Below are positions 36,233 through 45,018 of a stretch of DNA of 64,000 nucleotides, in pieces (position 1 is the stretch's first letter; every line of letters starts with the position of its first letter). A model generated the notes under the pieces. The model worked only from the letters and a program-made list of their open reading frames with translations, was not told where the DNA came from and did no database searches. The stretch is from Paenibacillus nasutitermitis (GTDB taxonomy: Bacteria; Bacillota; Bacilli; Paenibacillales; Paenibacillaceae), in NCBI RefSeq assembly GCF_014641075.1, contig NZ_BMHP01000002.1, forward strand, positions 310,001 to 374,000, read 5' to 3'. The position numbers and the translations under genes are program-made.

Positions 36233-37987
36233 TTAATTACTATCAAGGGGCACGACCAGCATCATGGCATCCCACATATCCGGCCTGAGACGGAGGAGAA
36301 TCGGATCGCCCCCGTCCTCCGCTTTTATATGCCCATGCACCGCCCATTGTCCTTCCGCTTCCCGGATTTCAACGGGTACAAACAGCTGCAGGCCGCCCTC
36401 CCGCTGCAGTTTGACAGCCGTCCCCCAGTTCAGCGCTGTCTCCAGCAGCTCTCTGCGGGTCGAGACATGGTACGAACCGAGCTGCTTCAACCATCGGGAC
36501 GACACCTCCTCCAGTCCATCGAACAACGATTTGACGGATGGTGTATCGGTAAGAAGCTCATAAGCTTGAAGCGCACAAGGATCCAACAAGAAGAATTTCA
36601 TTCCCGTGGAAATGGGGATTCGTTCAGCGGGAAGCTGCCAGCCTCTATCCGTATCCTTCGGGGCTTTCGCTCTGGCCGTCCAGCCATGAACGGCCACACG
36701 GACCGGATCGGGCAGCGGACACCCTGATGCTTTTTCCAGAACCGCAATAATTTCCTGGCAGGAATGGCCTCGCTGCACCGCTTTGACGGCCGTTTTTTCA
36801 TTCAGACGGTAAATCGTCATCCGCTCCGCGCTCTTGCGTTCGCTGATCATTTCCAGTTCCCATCGGATTGCGGCAGATGCAGAAGGAGATATATAAATAT
36901 CGCCGTCAGGAGAAATCTGCACCTGCTCTCCATACTGATGAAGATTTCCGGCCAGAGGGGGGCTGGGGTCAATGAGCCACCTGATATAGCGGTCTCCGTT
37001 AGTTGTACCCATCTGCTCCATATAACCGCAGGCTGTCATCAGCTCCACCCATCGAGTCAGTGCTGTGGGAGGCTCTTGTGGGCTGGCGGAGATTTGTGCA
37101 AGCTTATGCTCGATATCCGCATTCAAATACCATTCAAGGCCTTCCAGGCCAGCGGTGACCGCAGCAGCCCCCGCAATATCGCTGTCAACAAGCGCATACT
37201 GCCCGATAATGAAATTCAGCAGTCCGCCTTCCCTCTCCTCCGCACTGAGGTTGAGCCATTTCATCCACGGCTGCCTAACCAGTGTAAAAGCTTCTGAATC
37301 CTCTTCAAGCCATCCCATCCGAACAGCGATATCCATGACAAACAAGAGCGGAAGCGGGCAGTCCGTAAAGGGCACAGCCTTCAAACCGGCGGCTGACAGC
37401 TTTTCCGCCGGAATCGCAATCTGGCTTCCGCATTTTTCGATCGTCCTTTTGGTCAGGCTTCCTTTGACCGTTTTGCTCATGCCCGTCCGGACAAGCTCAG
37501 CTAACACATGAAGTAGTTGAAGACCAAGCTGAGGAACGTAGTCCTCATTCTCCTCGTACACAATATCTGTTCTCTGTGCAGCACCCTGCGCTGCAGGAAC
37601 GTCGAATGCAAAACAAGCGAGATGCCAGGGCAAGTACGTATCACGCGGCAAAAAGTACAGCTTTTCCCCCCAGCCCTTGCGTACGGCAAACACAATCCCG
37701 GCATTGGCCAGCATAATCAGCCCGATCCGATATTCCGCTCCTGCTACACCGGGCAAGCCCGCAAGCAGCAGCTGTTCTTCTTGAAAGGGCAGCGAGCCGA
37801 AACGCTGCAGGATAAGAACCAGCGTATCGGCGCAAGGCTGGGGCATAGCCGCCAGCGAGCGCATCAGAACCCGATGGTCGACAAGCGCTTCAGGCCAAAG
37901 CGCGTCTAAAGCGGACCATACTTTTGATGACGCGTATTTCTGCTTTTGGGCATGATCAAGACGCTCTGCAATATCACGGCTATTCAT
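36233..37987 (-). CDS. helicase-associated protein (Helicase_C_3/XPB-N-like domain), partner of the XPB helicase
   Basis: A 584-residue soluble protein with no helicase motifs of its own. The segment about 375-460 (VQISPDGDIYIS, then MTIYRLNEKTAVKAVQRG and ASGCPLPDPVRVAVHGW) matches the pattern of the Helicase_C_3 / XPB N-terminal-like domain found beside bacterial XPB genes. The ATG at 37987 overlaps the end of the XPB gene by 8 bases (ATGAATAG), so translation is coupled. A longer open frame up to 38260 is antisense-free but out of context. The function of this domain in bacteria is not established. Confidence 0.85.
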   Translation of the reverse strand: MNSRDIAERLDHAQKQKYASSKVWSALDALWPEALVDHRVLMRSLAAMPQPCADTLVLILQRFGSLPFQEEQLLLAGLPGVAGAEYRIGLIMLANAGIVFAVRKGWGEKLYFLPRDTYLPWHLACFAFDVPAAQGAAQRTDIVYEENEDYVPQLGLQLLHVLAELVRTGMSKTVKGSLTKRTIEKCGSQIAIPAEKLSAAGLKAVPFTDCPLPLLFVMDIAVRMGWLEEDSEAFTLVRQPWMKWLNLSAEEREGGLLNFIIGQYALVDSDIAGAAAVTAGLEGLEWYLNADIEHKLAQISASPQEPPTALTRWVELMTACGYMEQMGTTNGDRYIRWLIDPSPPLAGNLHQYGEQVQISPDGDIYISPSASAAIRWELEMISERKSAERMTIYRLNEKTAVKAVQRGHSCQEIIAVLEKASGCPLPDPVRVAVHGWTARAKAPKDTDRGWQLPAERIPISTGMKFFLLDPCALQAYELLTDTPSVKSLFDGLEEVSSRWLKQLGSYHVSTRRELLETALNWGTAVKLQREGGLQLFVPVEIREAEGQWAVHGHIKAEDGGDPILLRLRPDMWDAMMLVVPLDSN

Positions 37988-39725
37988 TGCTTTTGCGCCT
38001 CTCGTCCCACTGAACGTAGCTCTCGCGCTTCCACTTGTCTTTTTCAAGCCTCCAATCGCTGATTTCATATTGGTAGCCCTGTTCAAGCAGAAACAACTGG
38101 CGCTTCTGGGCAAAATGAATCTCCTTTGTCTCCCGGGAAACCAGCGTATAGAACCAGGCCTTGTTGTCCCCGGGCTTGGGCCGCAAAATACGGCCGATCC
38201 GCTGGGCTTCTTCCTGACGGGAGCCATAGCTCCCGGATATCTGGATAGCGACCGCTGCATCAGGCAGATCGACTGCGAAATTTGCCACTTTGGACACGAT
38301 CAGCACCGGAATCGCGCCTGCCTTGAAGGCGTTATAGAGCTTCTCCCGAGCTTCATGCGGAAGCTCGCCGGTCAACACCGGCGCCTGAAGTGCATCTCCC
38401 ATTTCGTGAAGCTGCTGCAAATATTGGCCGATGACAAGCGCGGGTTTTCCCGGATGAATGTTCAGAAGTGCCCGTACCGCATCGATTTTCCTCTTGTTCT
38501 CCCCTGCGATGCGGAATTTCGATTTTGGCTCAGCCGACTCATATAGCTGCATCTCCTGCGAGGAGAGCGGGATGCGTATCTCGGCGCAGTGAACGGTTGC
38601 AATCCATTGCCGTGACTCCAGCGCCTTCCATGGCATATCGAAGCGCTTGGGGCCGATTAGCGAGAATACATCCTTCTCGCGCCCGTCCTCTCTTACGAGC
38701 GTAGCCGTGAGTCCCAGGCGCCTTGTCGCTTGCAGATCGGCCGTCATCCGAAATACGGGCGCAGGCAGCAAATGGACTTCATCATAGATGATAAGTCCCC
38801 AGTTTCTTTCCTGAAACAACTTCATATGGGTGTATTCGCCGTCTTTTTGCCTGCGGTTGGTCAGAATCTGATAGGTCGCGATGGTAACCGGGCGCACTTG
38901 CTTGGAGGCAGCGGCATATTCTCCGATCTGCTCCTCGACGAGCGTCGTTTTGTCCAGCAGCTCGTCCCTCCATTGTCTTACTGAAGTGACATTTGATGTA
39001 AGAATCAATGTATCGCAACCCAGACTGGCCAATGCCGCAATGCCAATTACGGTCTTACCCGATCCACAGGGCAGCACCAGAACACCATTGCCTCCATCCT
39101 CTCTGCCTTCGCGGTAAAATAGCTCCACGGCGAGCTTCTGATAGTCGCGCAGCTGGAAGCCTGTTCCCCCGATCGTCTGCTGACGCAGCTGAACAGGCAG
39201 CAATTCCCCATGGCGGTACCCCGCATGATCGATGACAGGATAGCCGAGCCGGATCAACTCCTGCTTTAATAAGCCGCGGTGTTCCGCTTCGGCGCAACGT
39301 TCCCCCTCCATACCGGTGCGCTGAAGTAAACGCGCAGTTGCCGCGTCCTCCGTCAGTGCGCTGAGCAGGGACTCTTCCCCGTACAGAATTAATCTGTCCT
39401 CTCCGGAACGGTCAAGGGTCAGGCGGCCATATCGCTCGGTAAGCATGCGGATGCCGCTCGTTACTTTGACAGGAAGCTCATAGCTGCTGTGGGCTTCCAG
39501 GGCATGGAGAATTTCATCGGCTCCCATCCCCGATGCCGCCGCATTCCAAAGCGACAAGGACGTCATTCTGTAGGTGTGTATATCACCCGGGCGTTTGATT
39601 AATTCGGCGAACCGGGACAGCAGCTCCCTAGCTTCCTCCGCTCCCGGATGCCGGTCCTGAAGAAGCACAGTAAAATCGCCCTGGACGATTAACGGCCCGT
39701 CCTTGCGTATAAGCAAATCCATCAT
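37980..39725 (-). CDS. XPB/Rad25-type DNA repair helicase
   Basis: A 581-residue SF2 helicase. The N-terminal part (about 10-95) carries an XPB-N-like domain (GPLIVQGDFTVLLQ; IHTYRMTSLSLWNAAASG). It is followed by LRDYQKLAVELF, Walker A LPCGSGKT (about 220), DEVH (about 302), LTATLVREDGRE with the RED motif (R-E-D) typical of XPB, and domain 2 with VSKVANFAVDLP and QEEAQRIGRILRP. XPB opens damaged DNA in archaea and eukaryotes; its bacterial role is less clear. The start is uncertain: ATG 39725/39722 lie right at AGGAG, and TTG 39716 has better spacing. Confidence 0.92.
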   Translation of the reverse strand: MMDLLIRKDGPLIVQGDFTVLLQDRHPGAEEARELLSRFAELIKRPGDIHTYRMTSLSLWNAAASGMGADEILHALEAHSSYELPVKVTSGIRMLTERYGRLTLDRSGEDRLILYGEESLLSALTEDAATARLLQRTGMEGERCAEAEHRGLLKQELIRLGYPVIDHAGYRHGELLPVQLRQQTIGGTGFQLRDYQKLAVELFYREGREDGGNGVLVLPCGSGKTVIGIAALASLGCDTLILTSNVTSVRQWRDELLDKTTLVEEQIGEYAAASKQVRPVTIATYQILTNRRQKDGEYTHMKLFQERNWGLIIYDEVHLLPAPVFRMTADLQATRRLGLTATLVREDGREKDVFSLIGPKRFDMPWKALESRQWIATVHCAEIRIPLSSQEMQLYESAEPKSKFRIAGENKRKIDAVRALLNIHPGKPALVIGQYLQQLHEMGDALQAPVLTGELPHEAREKLYNAFKAGAIPVLIVSKVANFAVDLPDAAVAIQISGSYGSRQEEAQRIGRILRPKPGDNKAWFYTLVSRETKEIHFAQKRQLFLLEQGYQYEISDWRLEKDKWKRESYVQWDERRKSNE

Positions 39726-40069
39726 CTCCTAGAAAACATCGGTCTTGAGTCCGCTTCCTGGACTCCCGCGGCAAAAACCCTCTTGTTCTTATAGTTTGAG
39801 ATAATTTGATGTTTTTATACTTGCGTGTCTGGAAGCACACAACTTGTAAAGGTGTACGGTGACGAATGAATACATGGTATAAGTCACAACAATAATCATC
39901 AGGGAATCTATACCCAAAGAGCGACCCCAATAAAGGAATACAATTTCATTCCTGTAAGTAAATGGGACAATACTGACATTTCGTTATTACATCACATATA
40001 AAAAAACCTGGCCGCGTGGCCAGGTTCATTCCCATGTACTATTCTTCCCCCGATTCTTATTCTGCCTTG
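39726..40069. other. intergenic region upstream of the XPB gene
   Basis: No gene is supported in this 344-bp gap. It must hold the XPB promoter on the minus strand (a TATAAG at about 39795 is one candidate -10) and, at the far end, the terminator of the M20 peptidase gene. Otherwise I see nothing. Confidence 0.5.
39999..40027 (-). terminator. terminator of the M20 peptidase gene
   Basis: A perfect stem AACCTGGCC / GGCCAGGTT with a GCGT loop, then TTTTTTTA on the minus strand, about 45-70 bases after the gene. Confidence 0.9.
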
Positions 40070-41254
40070 TTATTCTCCTGACGCATAATTCTCCGCCATC
40101 GCGATCATCAGCTTGGCAGAGACAAGCATGGAACGTTCGTCAAGGTCGAATTTGGGATGATGATGGGGATAAACAGCGCCTAATTCCTTATTTCCCGCGC
40201 CAACGAACAGGAAACAGCCGGGAATCTCCTTCAGATAATAAGAGAAATCCTCTCCCGCCATAATCAGCGAAGATTCACGGACCGAGTCTTCACCCAGGTG
40301 CCTCCGGGTGACATTGAAAAACCGCTGTGCTTCCGCTTCGTCGTTCACCACCGGCGGGTACCCGTGCCGGTATTCAAGCACGGCTTCTGCACCATGCAGC
40401 TCAGCCGTCTGCTTCACGATCTGCTCCATCCGCTCTTTAATGTGCTCTCTTGTCTCTTGATTGAAGGTACGCACCGTACCCGTCAGCCTGCAGTGCTCAG
40501 CAATCACATTGCCGGTCGTCCCTGCATGAAAGGAACCGATGGACACCACAGCAGGCTCCAGCGGGTCTATATTGCGGCTGACAATCGTTTGCAGCGCCTG
40601 TACAATCGCCGAACCGACCAGCACCGCATCCACGGTTTCATGCGGCATCCCGCCATGTCCTCCGCGGCCTTTAATATCGATGAAGATTTCATCAGGGGAG
40701 GCCATAATCGGACCGCTACGGGTGGCTGCTACCCCGTATGGCAGGGGCGTCCACAAATGCACGCCATAAATAACATCCACTCCCGTCAGAACGCCGCTGC
40801 CGATCATCCCAAGCGCGCCTCCAGGCGTCAGTTCCTCAGCAGGCTGGAACAACAGGCGCCGCTCTCCGTGAAGCCGTTCCCGGCGGGTGCTGTAATAACG
40901 GGCTATCCCGAGCAACGTGGCCGTATGGGCATCATGCCCGCAGGCATGCATAACGCCAGGCACTGTAGAGGCATAATCGCAAGTCTTCTCATCCTGAATC
41001 GGCAGCGCATCCATATCGGCCCGCAACGCGATCACAGGGCCGGGCAACTCACCTTTTATGGATACGGCCAGACCGTATCCGCCCTCTGTTTCTTTGACCT
41101 CACAGCCCAAACCGGCAAGCTGCCCGGCAATCCAGCGGGATGTTTCTTTCTCCTGAAAGGACAATTCCGGATGCTGATGCAGATATCTTCTCCATTTGAC
41201 CATATCCGGGTATCCGGTTTGCAGCATTGCGTCGATTTCCCCCCTGTTACCCAT
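40070..41254 (-). CDS. M20D family amidohydrolase / peptidase
   Basis: A Zn-dependent amidohydrolase of the aminoacylase/hippurate hydrolase (HipO/YkuR) group. The metal and catalytic residues lie in RADMDALPI (about 77), MHACGHDAHTA (about 104) and PAEELTPGG (Glu pair, about 140), with the lid/dimerisation domain at about 180-290 (GRGGHGGMPHETVD) and a last His in YPHHHPKFD. Substrate cannot be told: N-acyl amino acids are most likely. ATG at 41254 with AAAGGAGG 11-18 bases upstream. It stands alone between terminators. Confidence 0.9.
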   Translation of the reverse strand: MGNRGEIDAMLQTGYPDMVKWRRYLHQHPELSFQEKETSRWIAGQLAGLGCEVKETEGGYGLAVSIKGELPGPVIALRADMDALPIQDEKTCDYASTVPGVMHACGHDAHTATLLGIARYYSTRRERLHGERRLLFQPAEELTPGGALGMIGSGVLTGVDVIYGVHLWTPLPYGVAATRSGPIMASPDEIFIDIKGRGGHGGMPHETVDAVLVGSAIVQALQTIVSRNIDPLEPAVVSIGSFHAGTTGNVIAEHCRLTGTVRTFNQETREHIKERMEQIVKQTAELHGAEAVLEYRHGYPPVVNDEAEAQRFFNVTRRHLGEDSVRESSLIMAGEDFSYYLKEIPGCFLFVGAGNKELGAVYPHHHPKFDLDERSMLVSAKLMIAMAENYASGE

Positions 41255-41405
41255 TGCGCACAAACCTCCTTTTGCTCGGCCATTCTGTCTTCTTTAGCCT
41301 ATTGTACCAGAAGGTTGGAAGCTGCTGAAAGTTGTTTCGTCACAGGCGCCGATCATTTTTCGTAAAGCTGTCACTTTTACCGCGCAGACTGCGCAACAGA
41401 CAGGC

Positions 41406-41434
41406 TTGCACTGGCAGGTGAAAAATACTATCAT
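41406..41434 (+). promoter_or_regulatory. probable SigA promoter of yugN-ftsW
   Basis: TTGCAC (41406-41411) and TATCAT (41429-41434) are separated by 17 bases, about 60 bases before the yugN start. Each hexamer matches consensus in 4 of 6 positions. Confidence 0.5.
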
Positions 41435-41494
41435 GGATAAGAAGAAAAGAGAGTACAGATATATGTCCCTTACGTTTGAAGGAGGATCCATCCA

Positions 41495-41839
41495 ATGATT
41501 ATTGAGAATACAGGCCTAAACGGCATGACAAGCGATCTTGCGCATCTCGACGAATCCGCGGACAAGCTCGGCTTTGTCCGTTGGCAGTGGGAATATTACC
41601 GCGCTACCTACGATTTGAAGCTTGAAGACCGCACAAACCGCGAAGACTACTTCTTGCGTTTTAATGTCCGCGCAATTGAAGGCAAGCTGGAGTCGCCGCA
41701 TACCGTCTTGAAGGTAGAAGCCGTATACATAGGCAGAGCTACGTTCCCGCACGGGCTTGATTATGAATCAGCCATTCCGCAGCCGATCTTGAATACGGCT
41801 ACACAACGGCTGCAAGAACTAAAGAAACTGCTCGCCTAG
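41495..41839 (+). CDS. yugN: YugN-like family protein
   Basis: A 114-residue protein starting MIIENTGLNG, with the family pattern FVRWQWEYYRATYD and FNVRAIEGKLE. YugN has no known function. GAAGGAGG lies 8-15 bases before the ATG. The stop is only 16 bases before the ftsW start, so the two may be one transcript. Confidence 0.8.
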   Translation: MIIENTGLNGMTSDLAHLDESADKLGFVRWQWEYYRATYDLKLEDRTNREDYFLRFNVRAIEGKLESPHTVLKVEAVYIGRATFPHGLDYESAIPQPILNTATQRLQELKKLLA

Positions 41840-41855
41840 CAGGCTTGTACCTCGG

Positions 41856-43022
41856 ATGAAACAAAAGACGGACGGCCTGCGCGGCAGGCCGGATTTTTTA
41901 CTACTCGTCCTGACTCTTGTGCTTGTCGGTTTTGGTCTTGTGATGGTTTTTAGCGCCAGCTCCAACACCGCTGTCATAACCGAGGCCTACAACTATGACG
42001 CGCTCTATTTTACGAAAAGACAGCTCATTTGGGCGGTGCTCGGTACCGGATTGATGTTCCTGATCATGAACATTCCATACACCGTTTTCAAAAAAGCCTA
42101 CATTCTTTATTTTATCCCCGTTCTGATTATGCTCCTGCTGGTCCCCTTCGTCAGCAAGGAAATAAACGGGGCGCGAAGCTGGTTCAATATCGGCCCGCTG
42201 GGCATACAGCCCACGGAGTTCGCCAAGCTCGGGCTCATCCTTTATCTGGGCTCCCTGATCACCAAAAAAGGCGAGAAATTCCGGGACTTCAAAAAAGGTC
42301 TTGTTCCTGTTTTTATTGTCATTGGTTTGATTTGCGGATTGATTATGCTCCAGCCCGACTTGGGATCCTGCATTGTCATCGCAGCTTGCTCACTGATCAT
42401 TATCATTGCCGGCGGGGCTAATTTGAAACAGCTTTTCCTTGCCGGGATGCTCATTGCCGTGCTCGTGGCAGCGGGAACCAGCATTTCCATGATGAAGAGT
42501 CCGGATACCTGGAACTACAGGATTGACCGGTTTTCCGCTTTCATGAATCCCGAGGCTGATGAGCTCGGAAGCACTTATCATCTGTCCCGCTCTCTGCAGG
42601 CTCTAGGCCATGGAGGCATCACGGGGGCCGGCTTCGGACATAGTGTCCAGAAGCTTAAATACCTTCCTTACGCATACAGCGATTTTATCTTCTCGGTTAT
42701 TGCCGAAGAATTCGGTTTTATCGGAAGCGCGCTGTTTCTTTTGTTTTATCTGGTCTTTCTGTGGCGGGGTCTGCTTATTGCCCTGCGCTGTCCCGACAGT
42801 TACGGAACCGTTGTGGGGGTTGGCATCGTTGGCTTGCTGGCCGTACAGACCATCATCAATATTGGCGGGGTTACCGGAGCCATGCCGCTGACCGGGGTAA
42901 CGCTGCCCTTCATCAGCCATGGCGGTTCCTCGCTCCTTGTTTCATTGGCCTGCATCGGTGTATTGCTTAGCATATCCCGCGAGCATAACAAGCCGGAAAA
43001 AGGTAACCGGTTTGTCCGATAA
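41856..43022 (+). CDS. ftsW: FtsW/RodA/SpoVE family peptidoglycan glycosyltransferase (FtsW)
   Basis: A SEDS lipid II polymerase for septal wall synthesis. About 10 membrane spans; SEDS marks include NGARSWFNIG (about 103), IQPTEFAKL, MLQPDLGS, YHLSRSLQALGHGG, SDFIFSVIAEEFG (with the catalytic Asp) and PLTGVTLPFISHGGSSL. Length 388 is standard. FtsW, RodA and SpoVE are hard to separate by eye; the short tail and context favour FtsW. The ATG at 41856 has no good Shine-Dalgarno, so it may rely on coupling to yugN 16 bases upstream. Confidence 0.9.
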   Translation: MKQKTDGLRGRPDFLLLVLTLVLVGFGLVMVFSASSNTAVITEAYNYDALYFTKRQLIWAVLGTGLMFLIMNIPYTVFKKAYILYFIPVLIMLLLVPFVSKEINGARSWFNIGPLGIQPTEFAKLGLILYLGSLITKKGEKFRDFKKGLVPVFIVIGLICGLIMLQPDLGSCIVIAACSLIIIIAGGANLKQLFLAGMLIAVLVAAGTSISMMKSPDTWNYRIDRFSAFMNPEADELGSTYHLSRSLQALGHGGITGAGFGHSVQKLKYLPYAYSDFIFSVIAEEFGFIGSALFLLFYLVFLWRGLLIALRCPDSYGTVVGVGIVGLLAVQTIINIGGVTGAMPLTGVTLPFISHGGSSLLVSLACIGVLLSISREHNKPEKGNRFVR

Positions 43023-43061
43023 ATTCAGCCACGCCCCGTCATGAAGAATATTCCATATGTC

Positions 43062-43098
43062 AAAAACCGGCATGGGCCAAGCCCCGCCGGTTTTTTTC
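43062..43098 (+). terminator. terminator of ftsW
   Basis: AAAAACCGGC / GCCGGTTTTTTT with a 15-base loop, 40-75 bases after the ftsW stop. Confidence 0.85.
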
Positions 43099-43119
43099 TG
43101 CTCGTATTTGCCCGTTCAA

Positions 43120-43211
43120 GAAGAAATGGCTGTCGCCATCCTTACGGCGACGCGAGTTTCTTATAGAATTATAGAGAAAGAATGACGAAAATTTATACTT
43201 TCCTATAATTC
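43120..43211. repeat. dispersed palindromic repeat, copy B
   Basis: Matches copy A at 9658-9754. The left arm AGAAGAAATGG...TCGCC/GGCGA...TTTCTT can fold, and the right core has AATTATAGAGAAAG (43168-43181) / CTTTCCTATAATT (43199-43211). A partial third unit follows directly (AAGAAGAAACGGCTGCCGCAG, 43214-43260), so this locus looks like a broken tandem. Confidence 0.85.
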
Positions 43212-43268
43212 AAGAAGAAACGGCTGCCGCAGTCCTTACAGCGCTTTAAGCTTCCTCCCTTATTGCAA

Positions 43269-43297
43269 GCAAAAAACCGTCCGGACCCGGACGGTTC
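43269..43297 (-). terminator. terminator of the second Asp23-family gene
   Basis: AACCGTCCGG / CCGGACGGTT with a short loop; the minus strand continues TTTTTTGC. It lies 10-40 bases after the stop. Confidence 0.9.
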
Positions 43298-43306
43298 TTA
43301 ATGGTC

Positions 43307-43687
43307 TTATTTGATGCGAGTCATGGTTTCCTCAACTTCGTCTCCCTTAAAGGCTACGCCCTCAACCTTTAAATTCACTTCCACGACATTCAGTCCGGTC
43401 ATGTTCTCCACAGCCTCGCGAACATTATCCTGCAGCCTGCGGCATACTTCTTGAATGGGAATGCCATACTGCACAATAACGCGTAAATCAATTGCGGCTT
43501 CCAACTGCCCGACTTCGACAGAAACACCTTTTTGTGCATTTTTACCGCTTAACCGTTTGGCAAGGCCCTCTGATATTCCGCCCGACATGGCGGCGATCCC
43601 TGGAGTCTCGAGCGCGGCAAGCCCTGCTATGGTGGCGACTACATCATCTGCAATTCGAATAATGCCGGTAAGAAGTTCATCGGTCAT
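43307..43687 (-). CDS. Asp23/Gls24 family protein (second paralogue, YqhY-like)
   Basis: A 126-residue protein starting MTDELLTGIIRIADDVVATIAG, then GISEGLAKRLSG, a central VEVGQLEAAIDLRVIVQYG and the closing NVVEVNLKVEGVAF. The layout matches Asp23-family members more like YqhY than YloU. The ATG at 43687 has AGAGGAG 9-15 bases upstream; the longer frame to 43831 has no RBS. It stands alone and divergent from the Ca2+/H+ exchanger. A second family member is at 8296-8655. Confidence 0.88.
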   Translation of the reverse strand: MTDELLTGIIRIADDVVATIAGLAALETPGIAAMSGGISEGLAKRLSGKNAQKGVSVEVGQLEAAIDLRVIVQYGIPIQEVCRRLQDNVREAVENMTGLNVVEVNLKVEGVAFKGDEVEETMTRIK

Positions 43688-43862
43688 GCCACACACTCCT
43701 CTTTCCCAATATGCTTCCATTGTAATGGATGATAAGAGTCGAAGCAAGGTCAGAATACAACTGCCTGGCTCAAGGATACGCATCGGTTTACATGCCCAGT
43801 TTTTTCCGCTATAGTGTTTAACAGATTTCAATCTAATTTACTAAGCTGAGGTGCAAATAAGG

Positions 43863-44924
43863 GTGAACCAAAAAATGTTTTTCACGGCCTTGATTGTGTT
43901 GTTCGTTCTCAGTGGCATCGCGCACTACGCCCATTTCGGTACCCTATACGAATTTATTATTTCAGCGGCTGCCATATTGTTCGTTGCCGGATTTCTGGGG
44001 AAAGCGACCGAAAGCGTCGCCCATTATGCCGGACAGCGTCTGGGCGGCTTTCTTAATGCGACCTTCGGTAATGCGGCAGAGCTGATTATCGCCATCTTTC
44101 TGGTCAAAGAAGGATTGTTCGATATGGTCAAGGCCAGCCTCACCGGCTCCATTATCGGCAATCTGCTGCTGGTGCTCGGTCTAAGTGTATTTCTGGGTGG
44201 GCTCAAGTTCAAAGAACAGCGATTCAATGTTCAACTGGCCAGCCATAATTCCTCCCTCATGATTCTGGCTGTAATTGCGCTGGTCATCCCCGCTATCTTT
44301 ATTTCAACTGAACATTATTCCGTCGAGCACAGCAAGACTCTCAGTATTGCCATCGCCGGTATTCTTATTGTGGCCTACATTCTGTGGCTGGTTTTCTCCA
44401 TGATCACCCACAAAGACGTTCTCGCGGACGTAGAAGAAAGCACGCCAGACAAAGGGGAACATCCCGCATGGTCCATGAGGACCTCTATCCTGTTTTTGGT
44501 CGTCGCAACCGTTATGACCGCCTTTGTCAGCGAATGGCTGGTCGGTACGCTGGACAGTCTCACGGATAAATTCGGGCTGTCTGAATTGTTCGTCGGGGCT
44601 TTTGTCATTGCTATAGTCGGGAATGCCGCCGAGCACAGCGCAGCTGTGATGCTTGCAATGAAGAATAAAATTGGGGCAGCGGTAGAGATTGCTGTCGGCA
44701 GCAGCCTGCAGATTGCTTTGTTTGTCGCACCTGTTCTTATTTTCGTCAGCTTGTTGTTCGGCAATACAATGGATATTGTGTTTACCCCCATTGAATTGGC
44801 CTCCATTGCCGTTGCCGTTTTTATCGCCAAATCCATTGCCCAGGACGGCCGGACGAACTGGTATGAAGGGTCGCTGCTGGTCATGGTCTATATCATCCTT
44901 GGCTTTGCATTCTACCTGATATAA
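43863..44924 (+). CDS. cax: Ca2+/H+ antiporter (CaxA/YfkE family)
   Basis: An 11-span cation exchanger of about 353 residues. The two inverted ion-binding repeats carry GNAAELIIAIFL (about 70) and GNAAEHSAAVMLA (about 250), with the essential Glu in each and the following segments SIIGNLLLVLG and VGSSLQIALFVAP. This is the CAX signature; it exports Ca2+ in exchange for H+. I place the start at GTG 43863 with AGGTG 10-14 bases upstream; a GTG at 43851 has no RBS. Followed by a terminator at 44949-44980. Confidence 0.92.
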   Translation: MNQKMFFTALIVLFVLSGIAHYAHFGTLYEFIISAAAILFVAGFLGKATESVAHYAGQRLGGFLNATFGNAAELIIAIFLVKEGLFDMVKASLTGSIIGNLLLVLGLSVFLGGLKFKEQRFNVQLASHNSSLMILAVIALVIPAIFISTEHYSVEHSKTLSIAIAGILIVAYILWLVFSMITHKDVLADVEESTPDKGEHPAWSMRTSILFLVVATVMTAFVSEWLVGTLDSLTDKFGLSELFVGAFVIAIVGNAAEHSAAVMLAMKNKIGAAVEIAVGSSLQIALFVAPVLIFVSLLFGNTMDIVFTPIELASIAVAVFIAKSIAQDGRTNWYEGSLLVMVYIILGFAFYLI

Positions 44925-44948
44925 GAACGCGCGCACATACACAGAAAG

Positions 44949-44980
44949 AGACACTCCCAATTGTTCCGGGAGTGTCTTTT
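44949..44980 (+). terminator. terminator of cax
   Basis: AGACACTCCC / GGGAGTGTCT with a 9-base loop and TTTT, 25-55 bases after the cax stop. Confidence 0.85.
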
Positions 44981-44993
44981 GCTTATTGCTCCA

Positions 44994-45018
44994 CAAAAAA
45001 AACCACGCTAACGCGCGG
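44994..45018 (-). terminator. terminator of ylaN
   Basis: Minus-strand stem ACCGCGC / GCGTGGT with a TTA loop and then TTTTTTTTG, touching the ylaN stop. Confidence 0.8.

Noticed and set aside
39628..39930. A 100-codon minus-strand ORF upstream of the XPB gene
   Set aside because: It overlaps the XPB start in another frame, has no RBS and an unusual composition.
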